In this document: positions 56,160 through 64,000 of the stretch, piece by piece | How the letters are laid out: each line of letters starts with the position of its first letter | Position numbering within the stretch: position 1 is the first letter of the stretch | From: Nocardia alba NBRC 108234 | GTDB taxonomy: Bacteria > Actinomycetota > Actinomycetes > Mycobacteriales > Mycobacteriaceae | Length of the DNA: 64,000 nucleotides | Assembly (NCBI RefSeq): GCF_001612665.1 | Contig: NZ_BDAX01000019.1 | Span: 124,001 to 188,000, forward strand | Reading direction: 5' to 3' | Translations under genes and position numbers: made by a program | The notes under the pieces: generated by a model | Databases searched by the model: none | The model's input: only the letters and a program-made list of their open reading frames with translations | Told to the model about the DNA's origin: nothing

Positions 56160-58355
56160 GTGGCGGGACCGCGATTTCTGATCGGCTTCGGTGAGCGACT
56201 CACCGCGCCCATCTCCGCCGGCAGATCCGGTGGCTCGCCGCAGCCCCCGTACACGGTGGAGCAGGCGCGGGCCCGACTCGCGCCGATGCTGAGCGCGGCC
56301 ACCTCACGTGCGGACGCGCTGCCCAAGACCGCCTGCCCGGAGGACGAGACGGTCACCGCGGTAACTCTCCATCCGCAGTACCTGCCCAAAAGTGGTTATC
56401 CCACAAGGCTTCTCACGTCGATGCAGTTGGATCCACTGGGCAGCAGGCCGGTAGCGATCGCGCCCGAGCACGGCAAACCACGGCCGAGCACACTGCTGTT
56501 CCTGGCGACCACCCGCGTCAATCTGCAGTTGCTCACCGCGCGGATCAATGCCGACGCACCACTGGGCGGCGCCGAGAACGGCATCGTCAGCCTGGCGGAA
56601 TTCCGGCTCAACGACGCCGACGACAGACTCAGACTCGCTGCGGCATCGCGTAATTCGGAGACAGTCGCCGAACTGGTGCTGCACTCCGATCGCGATATCG
56701 CGCTGGCCGGCCTGCTCGATTTCTCCCGCGATCTCGATCTCGACGTGGCCATCGACCGCAGGCTCGACAACGGCGGCCTGGCCTTCGTCCCCGTCATCGG
56801 AACCCACGCCGCCATCGCCGCGCTCGCCGGCTACTCGTTCACCAGGGTGATCCGCCGCATGCCGCGCATGCGCACCCAGTTGGGGCGCGACACCGCCACC
56901 AGGACAACACTGTCGACGTTTCGTCCGGTCCTGCCGACGGCCGAGCCGACCGACCGGGAGCTCACCATCGCGGTCTTCGACGGCGGCATCCCCGCGCACA
57001 CCCCGCTGACCCGCTGGGTGGACACCCACACCTTCGCCGACAGTGCCGCGCCCCACCGCAACTACCTCGACCACGGCCACCGCGTCACCTCGGCGCTGCT
57101 GTTCGGCAGCATCGACCCCGTCGCGCCGGTCCCGGTCCCCTACGGCTATGTCGACCACTATCAGGTGCTCGACGAGAACACCGACGACGACCAATGCGAG
57201 CTGTACTCGGCCATCGAGCGCATCGATACCGTTCTGCGCCAACGCAAATACGAGTTCGTCAATGTCAGCATCGGCCCCGAACTGCCCATCGAGGACGACG
57301 AGGTACATGCCTGGACCGCGTTCTGGGACGACTACCTCAGCGACGGCACCACGCTGGCCACCATCGCGGTCGGCAACAACGGCGAGGCAGACCGGCCCAG
57401 TGGTAATGCGCGCGTGCAGGTTCCGGCCGACAGCGTCAACGCGCTGGCCGTCGGTTCGTCGGATCGGGCGGGAGCACAGTGGAACCGCGCGCCGTACTCC
57501 GCGATCGGACCCGGCCGATCCCCCGGCACCGTGAAACCCGACCTGCTCGCCTTCGGCGGCAGCGATCACGAACCGTTCCACGTCGTCGGACCCGACGGCA
57601 CCGCCGTTCCCGACTCGGGCACCAGCTTCGCTGCCCCGATGGCACTGCGCGCCGCGCTGGGCGCGCGCACTCTGTTCGGCCCGAAACTCGGTGCGCTCGA
57701 CCTGAAGGCACTGCTCGTACACACGGCCGAAAGACGCACCAGCTCACCGGATTCCGATTCCGGGCACGGACGCATCGCGGCGACCCTCGCCGACCTGGTG
57801 CTCTGCGGCGACGGCGAGGCCAGGGTGCTCTACCAGGGCGAGCTCACCCCCGCGAAGTACCTGCGCGCCCTGATTCCGCTCCCCGCGGCGCTGCCCGCCG
57901 GCATGGTCCGCATTCGAGCGACCCTGGTCTACGCCACGCCGGTCGACCCCGCCGACCCCGGCAGCTACACCCGCAGCGGCCTCGACGTCACGTTCCGTCC
58001 GCACGACGAGCGGTTCGCCGAACCGTCCAGAATCCACCCGGATTCGGCCCCGTTCTTCCGCACCACCGAACTCGATCCCGAGGCTGTACCGCGCCGCGAC
58101 TCGCGCAAGTGGGACACCGTCCTACACGCCGAGCGCAGCAAGCGCGTCAACAGCCTGCGCAACCCGGTCTTCGATATCCACCACAACGCCAGGGAATCCG
58201 GTCACGCGGGCGCCAACGTACAGCCGATCCGCTACGCGATGGTGATCACGGTGCGCCACGCCAAGGTCGACGATCTGTACGAGCGGGTACTCAGCGCGTA
58301 CGTCACCCAGCTCGAGGCACTGCGCCCGGCGATCGATATCCCGCTCGATGTCTGA
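56160..58355 (+). CDS. Subtilisin-like S8 protease of an IetAS-like operon (IetS-type)
   Basis: A 731-residue protein with no signal peptide, so probably cytoplasmic, unlike most subtilases. A 250-residue N-terminal region precedes the protease. The triad is Asp274 (AVFDGGIPAH), His305 (DHGHRVTSALL) and Ser489 (DSGTSFAAPMAL), with the oxyanion Asn in AVGNNGEADR. A C-terminal domain of about 170 residues follows. GTG 56160 is the start. Its last eight bases overlap the third gene. It should be a dormant protease switched on by the ATPase; the trigger and substrates are unknown. Confidence 0.88.
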   Translation: MAGPRFLIGFGERLTAPISAGRSGGSPQPPYTVEQARARLAPMLSAATSRADALPKTACPEDETVTAVTLHPQYLPKSGYPTRLLTSMQLDPLGSRPVAIAPEHGKPRPSTLLFLATTRVNLQLLTARINADAPLGGAENGIVSLAEFRLNDADDRLRLAAASRNSETVAELVLHSDRDIALAGLLDFSRDLDLDVAIDRRLDNGGLAFVPVIGTHAAIAALAGYSFTRVIRRMPRMRTQLGRDTATRTTLSTFRPVLPTAEPTDRELTIAVFDGGIPAHTPLTRWVDTHTFADSAAPHRNYLDHGHRVTSALLFGSIDPVAPVPVPYGYVDHYQVLDENTDDDQCELYSAIERIDTVLRQRKYEFVNVSIGPELPIEDDEVHAWTAFWDDYLSDGTTLATIAVGNNGEADRPSGNARVQVPADSVNALAVGSSDRAGAQWNRAPYSAIGPGRSPGTVKPDLLAFGGSDHEPFHVVGPDGTAVPDSGTSFAAPMALRAALGARTLFGPKLGALDLKALLVHTAERRTSSPDSDSGHGRIAATLADLVLCGDGEARVLYQGELTPAKYLRALIPLPAALPAGMVRIRATLVYATPVDPADPGSYTRSGLDVTFRPHDERFAEPSRIHPDSAPFFRTTELDPEAVPRRDSRKWDTVLHAERSKRVNSLRNPVFDIHHNARESGHAGANVQPIRYAMVITVRHAKVDDLYERVLSAYVTQLEALRPAIDIPLDV

Positions 58356-59613
58356 GTTCCCGGCGGAGATCTTCGTCGACCCGATCGCGGCGCGGCGGCT
58401 GAGTTCGCAGAGTGTGTACCGGCTACAACACCTGGGCGCGCGGCTGTTTCCGTGGCAGGAGGAGACGTTCACCGAGCTCCTGCTCGGCCACCTCACCGGG
58501 GTCGACTATCGCATCGACGCGCCGTGCCCCGATTGCGTGCCGCCGCGCCGGTGCACGTCGTGGGGGTCGGCTACGCAGACGACGGGAGTGGGCGGGCTCC
58601 GGCTGCTGACCCGACCGGAGGAAGGCGGCAACCGGGCTCGCGGCAGGCGCGGGGTCGGCGCGGATTTCATCTACAGCGTGCGCGACCCCTCGGGTGCGAG
58701 CGAAGTACGGCTCCTCATCCAGGCCAAGCGGGCCCGACGCGGTGAGCCGATCAAATCGGCCGCCCTGCCTACCGCCCAGCGCGCCGATCTGCGTGACGCC
58801 GCAGCGCATTTCGGCGCCACCGCGTACTACCTGTTCTACGCCGAGTCCGAGTCGGCGCACGTGGGTCACCTCACCCGCTGCGCCGAGCACACCAGTCCCT
58901 CGGACACGTCGATCGTGATCGTCCCCGCGCAGGTCCTCACCCGCGCGTTCGACGAGCAGAAGCGGGGCTCGATCGCGGCGGATCTCGTCTTCGCCCTCGG
59001 TCGCACGCTGCTGTGCCTGGACGGTTGCGCCCCGGCCCCCGGCCTGTCCGCCTTCGACCGGCTCCTCGGCTTCGTCCGCGAGGACAATCCCGACTACCAG
59101 CCCGTCGACCCGGAAACGAGGCTGCCCGCCACGCCCGCCGTCACCATCATCGGCACCCGCGCCAAACCGCCCCGGCGGCCGCCGTCACGCCGCGTGACCC
59201 GCGCGGGCCATCAGGTCGGCGACGGCGAGATCCTGTGGGTCGATCTGAGCGCCGCCGACCGTTGGGCGCAGTCGACGACGCCGGTCGGCGCCTCGTCCAC
59301 GCTGGAGCCCAGCTGGTTCGACGGCGTCGATGCCGATCGATTGCGCGAGCGAACTCGCAAATACTGGCGACTCGCGCTGCACCGCGCTGTCGCGGTGCGC
59401 TTCGTCGCGGCCTGGGCCGACGGTGACGTTCGCGCGGTGTACCGCGTCCTCGACGATTCCCTGGTCATCCACCACGACCACGGCGGCAAGATCTCGTTCG
59501 AACTCGCCGATGTGGATCCCGCGTCGAATATCCACGCTCAGGTCCGGCGTCGTGCCGAGGCCTATCAGTCCGCGCGCTCGACACGCGCGCGCAATGTCGT
59601 CGGTTATCCCTGA
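58348..59613 (+). CDS. Third operon protein with nuclease-like D...QxK motif
   Basis: A 421-residue protein starting inside the subtilase gene (8-base overlap), so part of the same operon. Residues ~36-130 resemble a PD-(D/E)xK-type core: EE near 38-43, GADF (Asp106) and LLIQAKR (Gln125, Lys127), close in style to DUF6615-type domains. A cysteine cluster CPDCVPPRRC (60-69) may bind zinc. The C-terminal 200 residues, rich in Arg and Asp, have no recognised fold. A nucleic acid-directed effector or sensor for the ATPase-protease pair is plausible. Nuclease activity is a hypothesis from motif spacing only. Confidence 0.72.
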   Translation: MSEFPAEIFVDPIAARRLSSQSVYRLQHLGARLFPWQEETFTELLLGHLTGVDYRIDAPCPDCVPPRRCTSWGSATQTTGVGGLRLLTRPEEGGNRARGRRGVGADFIYSVRDPSGASEVRLLIQAKRARRGEPIKSAALPTAQRADLRDAAAHFGATAYYLFYAESESAHVGHLTRCAEHTSPSDTSIVIVPAQVLTRAFDEQKRGSIAADLVFALGRTLLCLDGCAPAPGLSAFDRLLGFVREDNPDYQPVDPETRLPATPAVTIIGTRAKPPRRPPSRRVTRAGHQVGDGEILWVDLSAADRWAQSTTPVGASSTLEPSWFDGVDADRLRERTRKYWRLALHRAVAVRFVAAWADGDVRAVYRVLDDSLVIHHDHGGKISFELADVDPASNIHAQVRRRAEAYQSARSTRARNVVGYP

Positions 59614-59659
59614 CCGATTGCCCCGAGTTGCCTGATCACACCCAGTTTCCAACCATCTG

Positions 59660-59696
59660 AGTATCCCATGATGGACACCCGAGATGATTGGGTACC
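59660..59696. promoter_or_regulatory. Possible operator before MarR gene
   Basis: An imperfect inverted repeat, AGTATCCCATGAT (59660-59672) against ATGATTGGGTACC (59684-59696), matches at 9 of 13 positions, 27-63 bases before the MarR start. Position suits an autoregulatory site, but the symmetry is weak. Confidence 0.35.
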
Positions 59697-59722
59697 TCCA
59701 CTATTTGCTAGAGTTCCCTCTC

Positions 59723-60157
59723 ATGTCCACGAACACGAACTCCGTCCGCGGTCTGCCGCGCTACCCGGTGTACGCGCTCGGACGGCTCACCAAGGCGCTG
59801 CACGCCGAGATCGGCGTCCCGCTGCGCGATCACTGGGTGCTCACCTTCATCGAGGAGAACGCCGACCTGACGCAGAAGAAGGTGGGCGACGCGCTCGGCA
59901 TCGACCGCAGTGAAGTGGTTCGCCTCATCGACGCGCTGGAACGCGCCGACCTGGTAGAACGCACCCGCGATGGCAAGGATCGCCGCAAATACCGGCTGCG
60001 GATCACCGAGGCCGGGCGCAAACAGTGCAAACGCACCGACAAGCTGATCGCCGAGGCGACCGCGCGGGTGCTCGGCAGCCTCGACGAAGACCAACAGCGG
60101 ACGCTGCATCAGCTGGTCGTGACGGCGCTGGGCGAACTGCCGGAATCGCCGTCGTGA
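59723..60157 (+). CDS. MarR-family regulator
   Basis: A 144-residue winged-helix regulator (LTQKKVGDALGIDRSEVVRL, IDALERADLVERTRDGKDRR as recognition helix and wing). ATG 59723 (MSTNTNSVRGL) is favoured over the frame's first in-frame codon at 59684. It lies 136 bases upstream of the Pls-type synthetase gene on the same strand and is the best candidate for its regulator. It is separated from the three-gene ATPase-subtilase operon by 109 bases, so read-through is also possible. Confidence 0.88.
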   Translation: MSTNTNSVRGLPRYPVYALGRLTKALHAEIGVPLRDHWVLTFIEENADLTQKKVGDALGIDRSEVVRLIDALERADLVERTRDGKDRRKYRLRITEAGRKQCKRTDKLIAEATARVLGSLDEDQQRTLHQLVVTALGELPESPS

Positions 60158-60292
60158 ACAGCTCGGACGGCACGCCCCGCGCTACCGCCCGCCGACACCC
60201 GCGCCTAGTACCGTTGGCATCTGGTCACCAGCCTGTTTGCCCTCCGGTAACCCGCTCATGAGACAACAGACACCACCGATGGGGGTCAACCG

Positions 60293-63200
60293 ATGAGAGG
60301 TGGACTGAGCACGATGCTCGAGCCACACACTGAGGTACCGGCGGTCCTGCGCGACCCGCTCGCGCGCGCGGATCTCGCCGCGCCGCCACGCACCCTGGTC
60401 GACATCCTGACCAGCACCGCCCTCGCCCACCCTGACGCACCGGCCATCGACGACGGCACCGTCGTGCTCAGCTACCTGGAGCTGATCACCACGATCGAGG
60501 CCAGGATGGCCGAGCTCATCGAGGCGGGCGTGCGACCGGGTGACCGCGTCGGCGTCCGGATGCCCTCGGGCTCCGCCGCGCTGTACGTGACGATTCTGGC
60601 CGTGCTCTACTGCGGCGCCGCCTATGTGCCCGTCGACGCCGACGACCCGCAGGAGCGAGCCAGACTCGTCTTCGGCGAGGCGAGGGTGAGCGCGATCGCC
60701 ACCGGCGACGGCATCGAGTCGGCCACCACCGCCACCGGCGACCACGACTGGGACACCCAGCCCACCCCCGCCGACGACGCGTGGATCATCTTCACCTCCG
60801 GCTCCACCGGCACCCCGAAGGGTGTCGCGGTCACCCACCGCAACGCCGCCGCCTTCGTCGACGCCGAGGCCCGGCTCTTCCTACAGAAGGCCCCGATCGG
60901 CCCCGGCGACCGGGTCCTGGCCGGTCTGTCGGTGGCCTTCGATGCCTCCTGCGAGGAGATGTGGCTGGCCTGGCGCAACGGCGCCTGCCTGGTGCCCGCC
61001 CCCCGCGATCTGGTGCGCACCGGCGCCGACCTCGGCCCATGGCTGATGCGCCGTGAGATCAGCATCGTCTCCACGGTGCCGACGCTGGCCGCGACCTGGC
61101 CCGCCGAAGCGCTGGAATCGGTGCGAATGCTGATCTTCGGCGGCGAAGCCGTGCCCCCGGAGCTGGCCGAACGCCTGGCCGGTCCCGAGCGCGAAGTGTG
61201 GAATACCTACGGTCCCACCGAGGCGACGGTCGTCGCGTGCGCGGCGCTGCTCACCGGCGAGATGCCCGTGCGCATCGGCCTCCCGCTGGACGGCTGGGAT
61301 CTGACCGTCATCGACCCGCAGGGCAACCCGGTGGCCGAGGGTGAGACCGGCGAACTCGTGATCGGCGGCGTCGGCCTGGCCCGCTACCTCGATCCGGCCA
61401 AGGACGCCGAGAAGTACGCGCCGCTGCCCTCGCTCGGGTGGGAACGCGCTTATCGCAGTGGCGATCTGGTGCGCAACGACCGTGACGGCCTGATCTTCCT
61501 CGGCCGCGCCGACGATCAGATCAAGATCGGCGGCAGGCGGATCGAACTCGGCGAACTCGACAACGCGCTCCAGCACCTGCCCGGCGTCAGCGGCGCCGCA
61601 GCCGCGATCCGAACCACCAAGGCGGGCAACAAGATACTCGTCGGCTACCTCACCGGCGCCGGTCCCGACTTCGACGTGAAGAAGGCCAGAGATATTCTGG
61701 CCGAACAACTTCCGGCCCCGCTGGTGCCGCGCCTGGCGATCGTCGCCGACCTGCCCACGCGCACCTCGGGCAAGGTCGACCGCGACGCGCTGCCGTGGCC
61801 GCTGCCCAGCACCGACGAGTCCGCCGAGACCGGTTTGTCGGGCACGGCGGCCTGGGTGGCCGGCCTCTGGGACGCGATCCTCGGCGCCGAGGCCACCGAC
61901 CTCGACGCGGAATTCTTCGATCTGGGCGGCGGTTCGCTCTCGGCGGCGCAGCTCGTCGGCGCCTTGCGTGAGCGGTACCCGCATGTCACCGTCGCCGATC
62001 TCTACGACCACCCGCGGCTCGGTTCGCTGGTCGAACTCCTCGACGGCAGCGCGCCGGTCGCGGCGGTCGACGCGCGCGTCGTGGCGCCGACACCGGTGCG
62101 CGCGCAGATCGCGCAGGTGCTGGCGACCGTTCCGCTCACCACCCTCACCGGGTTGCAGTGGGTCACCTGGCTCACCGTCGTGTCCGGCATCGCGGACTGG
62201 TCGGGTTCGCTGCCGTGGCTGCCGCGCGTGTCCTGGTGGTGGATTCTGCTGGCGTTCGTGCTGTTCATCTCGCCGATCGGCCGGATGGCGATCTGCGTGG
62301 TCGGCGCCCGGGTCCTGCTCGCCGGATTGCGCCCGGGGTCCTACCCGCGCGGCTCGGCCGTGCACCTACGACTGTGGGCCGCCGTGCGCCTGTCCGAGGC
62401 CAGCGGCGCCGAAAGCCTGTCCGGCGCGCCGCTGATGGTCCCGTTCGCCCGCGCACTCGGCGCCAAGATCGGCAAGGGCGTCGACCTACACAGCCTGCCC
62501 CCGGTCACCGGCATGCTCGAACTCGGCGACGGCGCCAGCGTGGAACCCGAGGTCGACCTGTCCGGCTACTGGGTCGACGGCGACATCGTGCACATCGGCG
62601 GCATCACCATCGGCGACGGCGCGGTGATCGGCGCCCGCTCGATCCTGTTGCCCGGCACCAAGATCGGCAAGAAGGCCGAGATCGCTCCCGGCTCCGCCGT
62701 CTCGGGCAAGGTCAAGGGCGAACAGGAATGGGCCGGTTCGCCCGCCGCCAAAACCGGTAAGGCCCCGCGCCGCTGGCCCGACCACGCGCCGGAACCCGCC
62801 AGGCACTGGTTGATCGTTTTCGGAATCTCGTCGATGGTGCTGGCCGCGATGCCCGTCTTCGGCCTCGCCGTCGGTGGCACGTTCATCGCCTGGTGGATCC
62901 GCGAGGAGACCACCATCGGCGCCGCCGCCCTGCGCGGCTTCGCCATCCTGCCGCTGGCCACGCTGCTCAGTCTCGCGGTGTACGCCGTGGCAACGGTGGT
63001 CGCGGTACGCCTGCTCAGCATCGGTCTGCGTGAGGGCTACCACCCCGTGCGCAGCCGGACCGGCTGGCAGGTGTGGGCCACCGAACGGTTGCTCGATTCC
63101 GCCCGCACCTTCCTGTTCCCGCTCTACGCCAGCCTGCTCACCCCGGTCTGGTTGCGGCTGCTCGGCGCCAAGATCGGTAAGAACGTCGAGGCGTCGACCG

Positions 63201-64000
63201 TGCTGATGCTGCCCAAGTTCACTGTGATCTCCGACGGCGCGTTCCTGGCCGACGACACCATGATCGGCAGCTACGAACTCGGTGGCGGCTGGCTGCGCAT
63301 CGGCGAATCCAAGGTCGGCAAGCGCGCCTTCCTCGGTAATTCGGGGATGACCGCGCCCGGGCGCCGGGTGCCGAAGAACGGTCTGGTCGCGGTGCTCTCG
63401 GCCGCGCCGAACAAGGCCAAGGCGGGCTCGTCGTGGCTGGGCAGCCCGCCGGTGCGGCTGCGTCGCGCGACCGAATCCAGCGACACCTCACGCACCTTCG
63501 ATCCGCCGCTGCGGCTGAAACTGGCCCGGGCCTTCGTGGAGACCTGCCGGTTGATCCCGGTGATGGTGACCTTCGCGATCGGCCTCGGTGTGCTGCTCGT
63601 TCTGGCGTTGATCGCCCAGCACACCGATTATCTGGTCGCCGCTCTCGCTTCGGGCCTGGTCCTGATGGGCGCGGGCGCGCTCGCCGGCGCCATCGCGGTG
63701 GCCGCCAAGTGGTTGATCGTCGGGCGAATCCGCGCGGTGGAGTATCCGCTGTGGAGCTCGTTCGTGTGGCGCAACGAGGTCTCCGACGCCTTCGTCGAGA
63801 CCGTCGCCGCGCCCTGGTTCGCACGGGCCGCCACGGGTACTCCCGTCATGAATCTGTGGCTGCGCGGACTCGGTGCCAAGATCGGGCGCGGGGTATGGTG
63901 CGAGTCCTATTGGCTACCGGAGGCGGACCTGGTGACACTCGGTGACGGCGCGACCGTGGAACGCGGCTGCGTGGTGCAAACACACCTGTTCCACGACCGC
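60293..64000 (+). CDS. Pls/PosA-type nonribosomal peptide synthetase (5' part)
   Basis: The open frame runs 1236 codons to the window edge without a stop. Domains in order: adenylation (residues ~30-500; IIFTSGSTGTPKGV, NTYGPTEATVV, YRSGDLV, GGRRIELGELDNAL); peptidyl carrier (~510-590; FFDLGGGSLSAAQLV, Ser for the phosphopantetheine arm); then membrane helices alternating with left-handed beta-helix hexapeptide domains (GDGAVIGARSILLPGTKIGK and others). This layout is that of Pls/PosA homopoly-amino acid synthetases such as epsilon-poly-lysine synthetase. No condensation domain is present in what is seen. The amino acid used is unknown. ATG 60293 or a later one at 60314. Confidence 0.92.
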   Translation, partial: MRGGLSTMLEPHTEVPAVLRDPLARADLAAPPRTLVDILTSTALAHPDAPAIDDGTVVLSYLELITTIEARMAELIEAGVRPGDRVGVRMPSGSAALYVTILAVLYCGAAYVPVDADDPQERARLVFGEARVSAIATGDGIESATTATGDHDWDTQPTPADDAWIIFTSGSTGTPKGVAVTHRNAAAFVDAEARLFLQKAPIGPGDRVLAGLSVAFDASCEEMWLAWRNGACLVPAPRDLVRTGADLGPWLMRREISIVSTVPTLAATWPAEALESVRMLIFGGEAVPPELAERLAGPEREVWNTYGPTEATVVACAALLTGEMPVRIGLPLDGWDLTVIDPQGNPVAEGETGELVIGGVGLARYLDPAKDAEKYAPLPSLGWERAYRSGDLVRNDRDGLIFLGRADDQIKIGGRRIELGELDNALQHLPGVSGAAAAIRTTKAGNKILVGYLTGAGPDFDVKKARDILAEQLPAPLVPRLAIVADLPTRTSGKVDRDALPWPLPSTDESAETGLSGTAAWVAGLWDAILGAEATDLDAEFFDLGGGSLSAAQLVGALRERYPHVTVADLYDHPRLGSLVELLDGSAPVAAVDARVVAPTPVRAQIAQVLATVPLTTLTGLQWVTWLTVVSGIADWSGSLPWLPRVSWWWILLAFVLFISPIGRMAICVVGARVLLAGLRPGSYPRGSAVHLRLWAAVRLSEASGAESLSGAPLMVPFARALGAKIGKGVDLHSLPPVTGMLELGDGASVEPEVDLSGYWVDGDIVHIGGITIGDGAVIGARSILLPGTKIGKKAEIAPGSAVSGKVKGEQEWAGSPAAKTGKAPRRWPDHAPEPARHWLIVFGISSMVLAAMPVFGLAVGGTFIAWWIREETTIGAAALRGFAILPLATLLSLAVYAVATVVAVRLLSIGLREGYHPVRSRTGWQVWATERLLDSARTFLFPLYASLLTPVWLRLLGAKIGKNVEASTVLMLPKFTVISDGAFLADDTMIGSYELGGGWLRIGESKVGKRAFLGNSGMTAPGRRVPKNGLVAVLSAAPNKAKAGSSWLGSPPVRLRRATESSDTSRTFDPPLRLKLARAFVETCRLIPVMVTFAIGLGVLLVLALIAQHTDYLVAALASGLVLMGAGALAGAIAVAAKWLIVGRIRAVEYPLWSSFVWRNEVSDAFVETVAAPWFARAATGTPVMNLWLRGLGAKIGRGVWCESYWLPEADLVTLGDGATVERGCVVQTHLFHDR

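Overview
The window is high-GC actinobacterial chromosome, most likely a Nocardia or close mycolic-acid-producing relative. From recalled M. tuberculosis gene order (not a search), the backbone follows that species' Rv3592-Rv3628 stretch: mhuD, clpC1, lsr2, lysS, coaX, panD, panC, the Rv3603c-Rv3605c-type genes, folK, folB, folP, folE, ftsH, hpt, tilS, a zincin_2 protease, a PBP4-type peptidase and ppa. Start codons include many GTG and some TTG, and operons often use 4-base ATGA overlaps.

Layout. 1-2.1 kb: heme-degrading MhuD, then a cobalamin riboswitch driving cobalt transporter genes cbtB-cbtA. 2.1-10.9 kb: accessory genes (START-like protein, DUF4240, ABC exporter divergent from a NarL-type two-component system, vWA protein, DUF1877, MFS exporter convergent with an AraC regulator, SHOCT protein). 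10.9-18.4 kb: clpC, a secreted lipase with a doubled KstR-like operator, DUF1772, an FHA-HTH protein, lsr2 and lysS. 18.6-30 kb: minus-strand genes for cysteine dioxygenase and rhodanese, pantothenate/CoA synthesis (coaX, panD, panC), folate synthesis (folE-folP-folB-folK) and ftsH. 30-41.4 kb: unknown and DUF genes, aldehyde dehydrogenase, LysR regulator, amidase and two tandem membrane Ser/Thr kinases. 41.4-46.4 kb: hpt, tilS, zincin, dacB, ppa. 46.4-54.5 kb: small secreted protein, MarR-controlled drug exporter, dienoyl-CoA-isomerase-like crotonase, YbaK-like protein, Fic protein with a palindromic promoter, flavin reductase, Excalibur protein, and a class V aminotransferase-fold enzyme under a SAM-IV riboswitch. 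55-59.6 kb: a three-gene operon of AAA ATPase, subtilisin-like protease and a protein with a nuclease-like D...QxK motif. 59.7-64 kb: MarR regulator and the first 1236 codons of a Pls-type adenylation/carrier/membrane synthetase that runs off the window.

Two items stand out. The ATPase-subtilase pair matches the architecture of IetAS anti-phage systems and adds a third overlapping gene with a nuclease-like motif. Separately, three copies of a compound palindromic element (near 16.3, 31.2 and 50.0 kb) keep an identical 19-base loop while parts of the stems change on both sides with pairing preserved, which points to selection on structure. No tRNA, rRNA, CRISPR array or intact insertion sequence was recognised.
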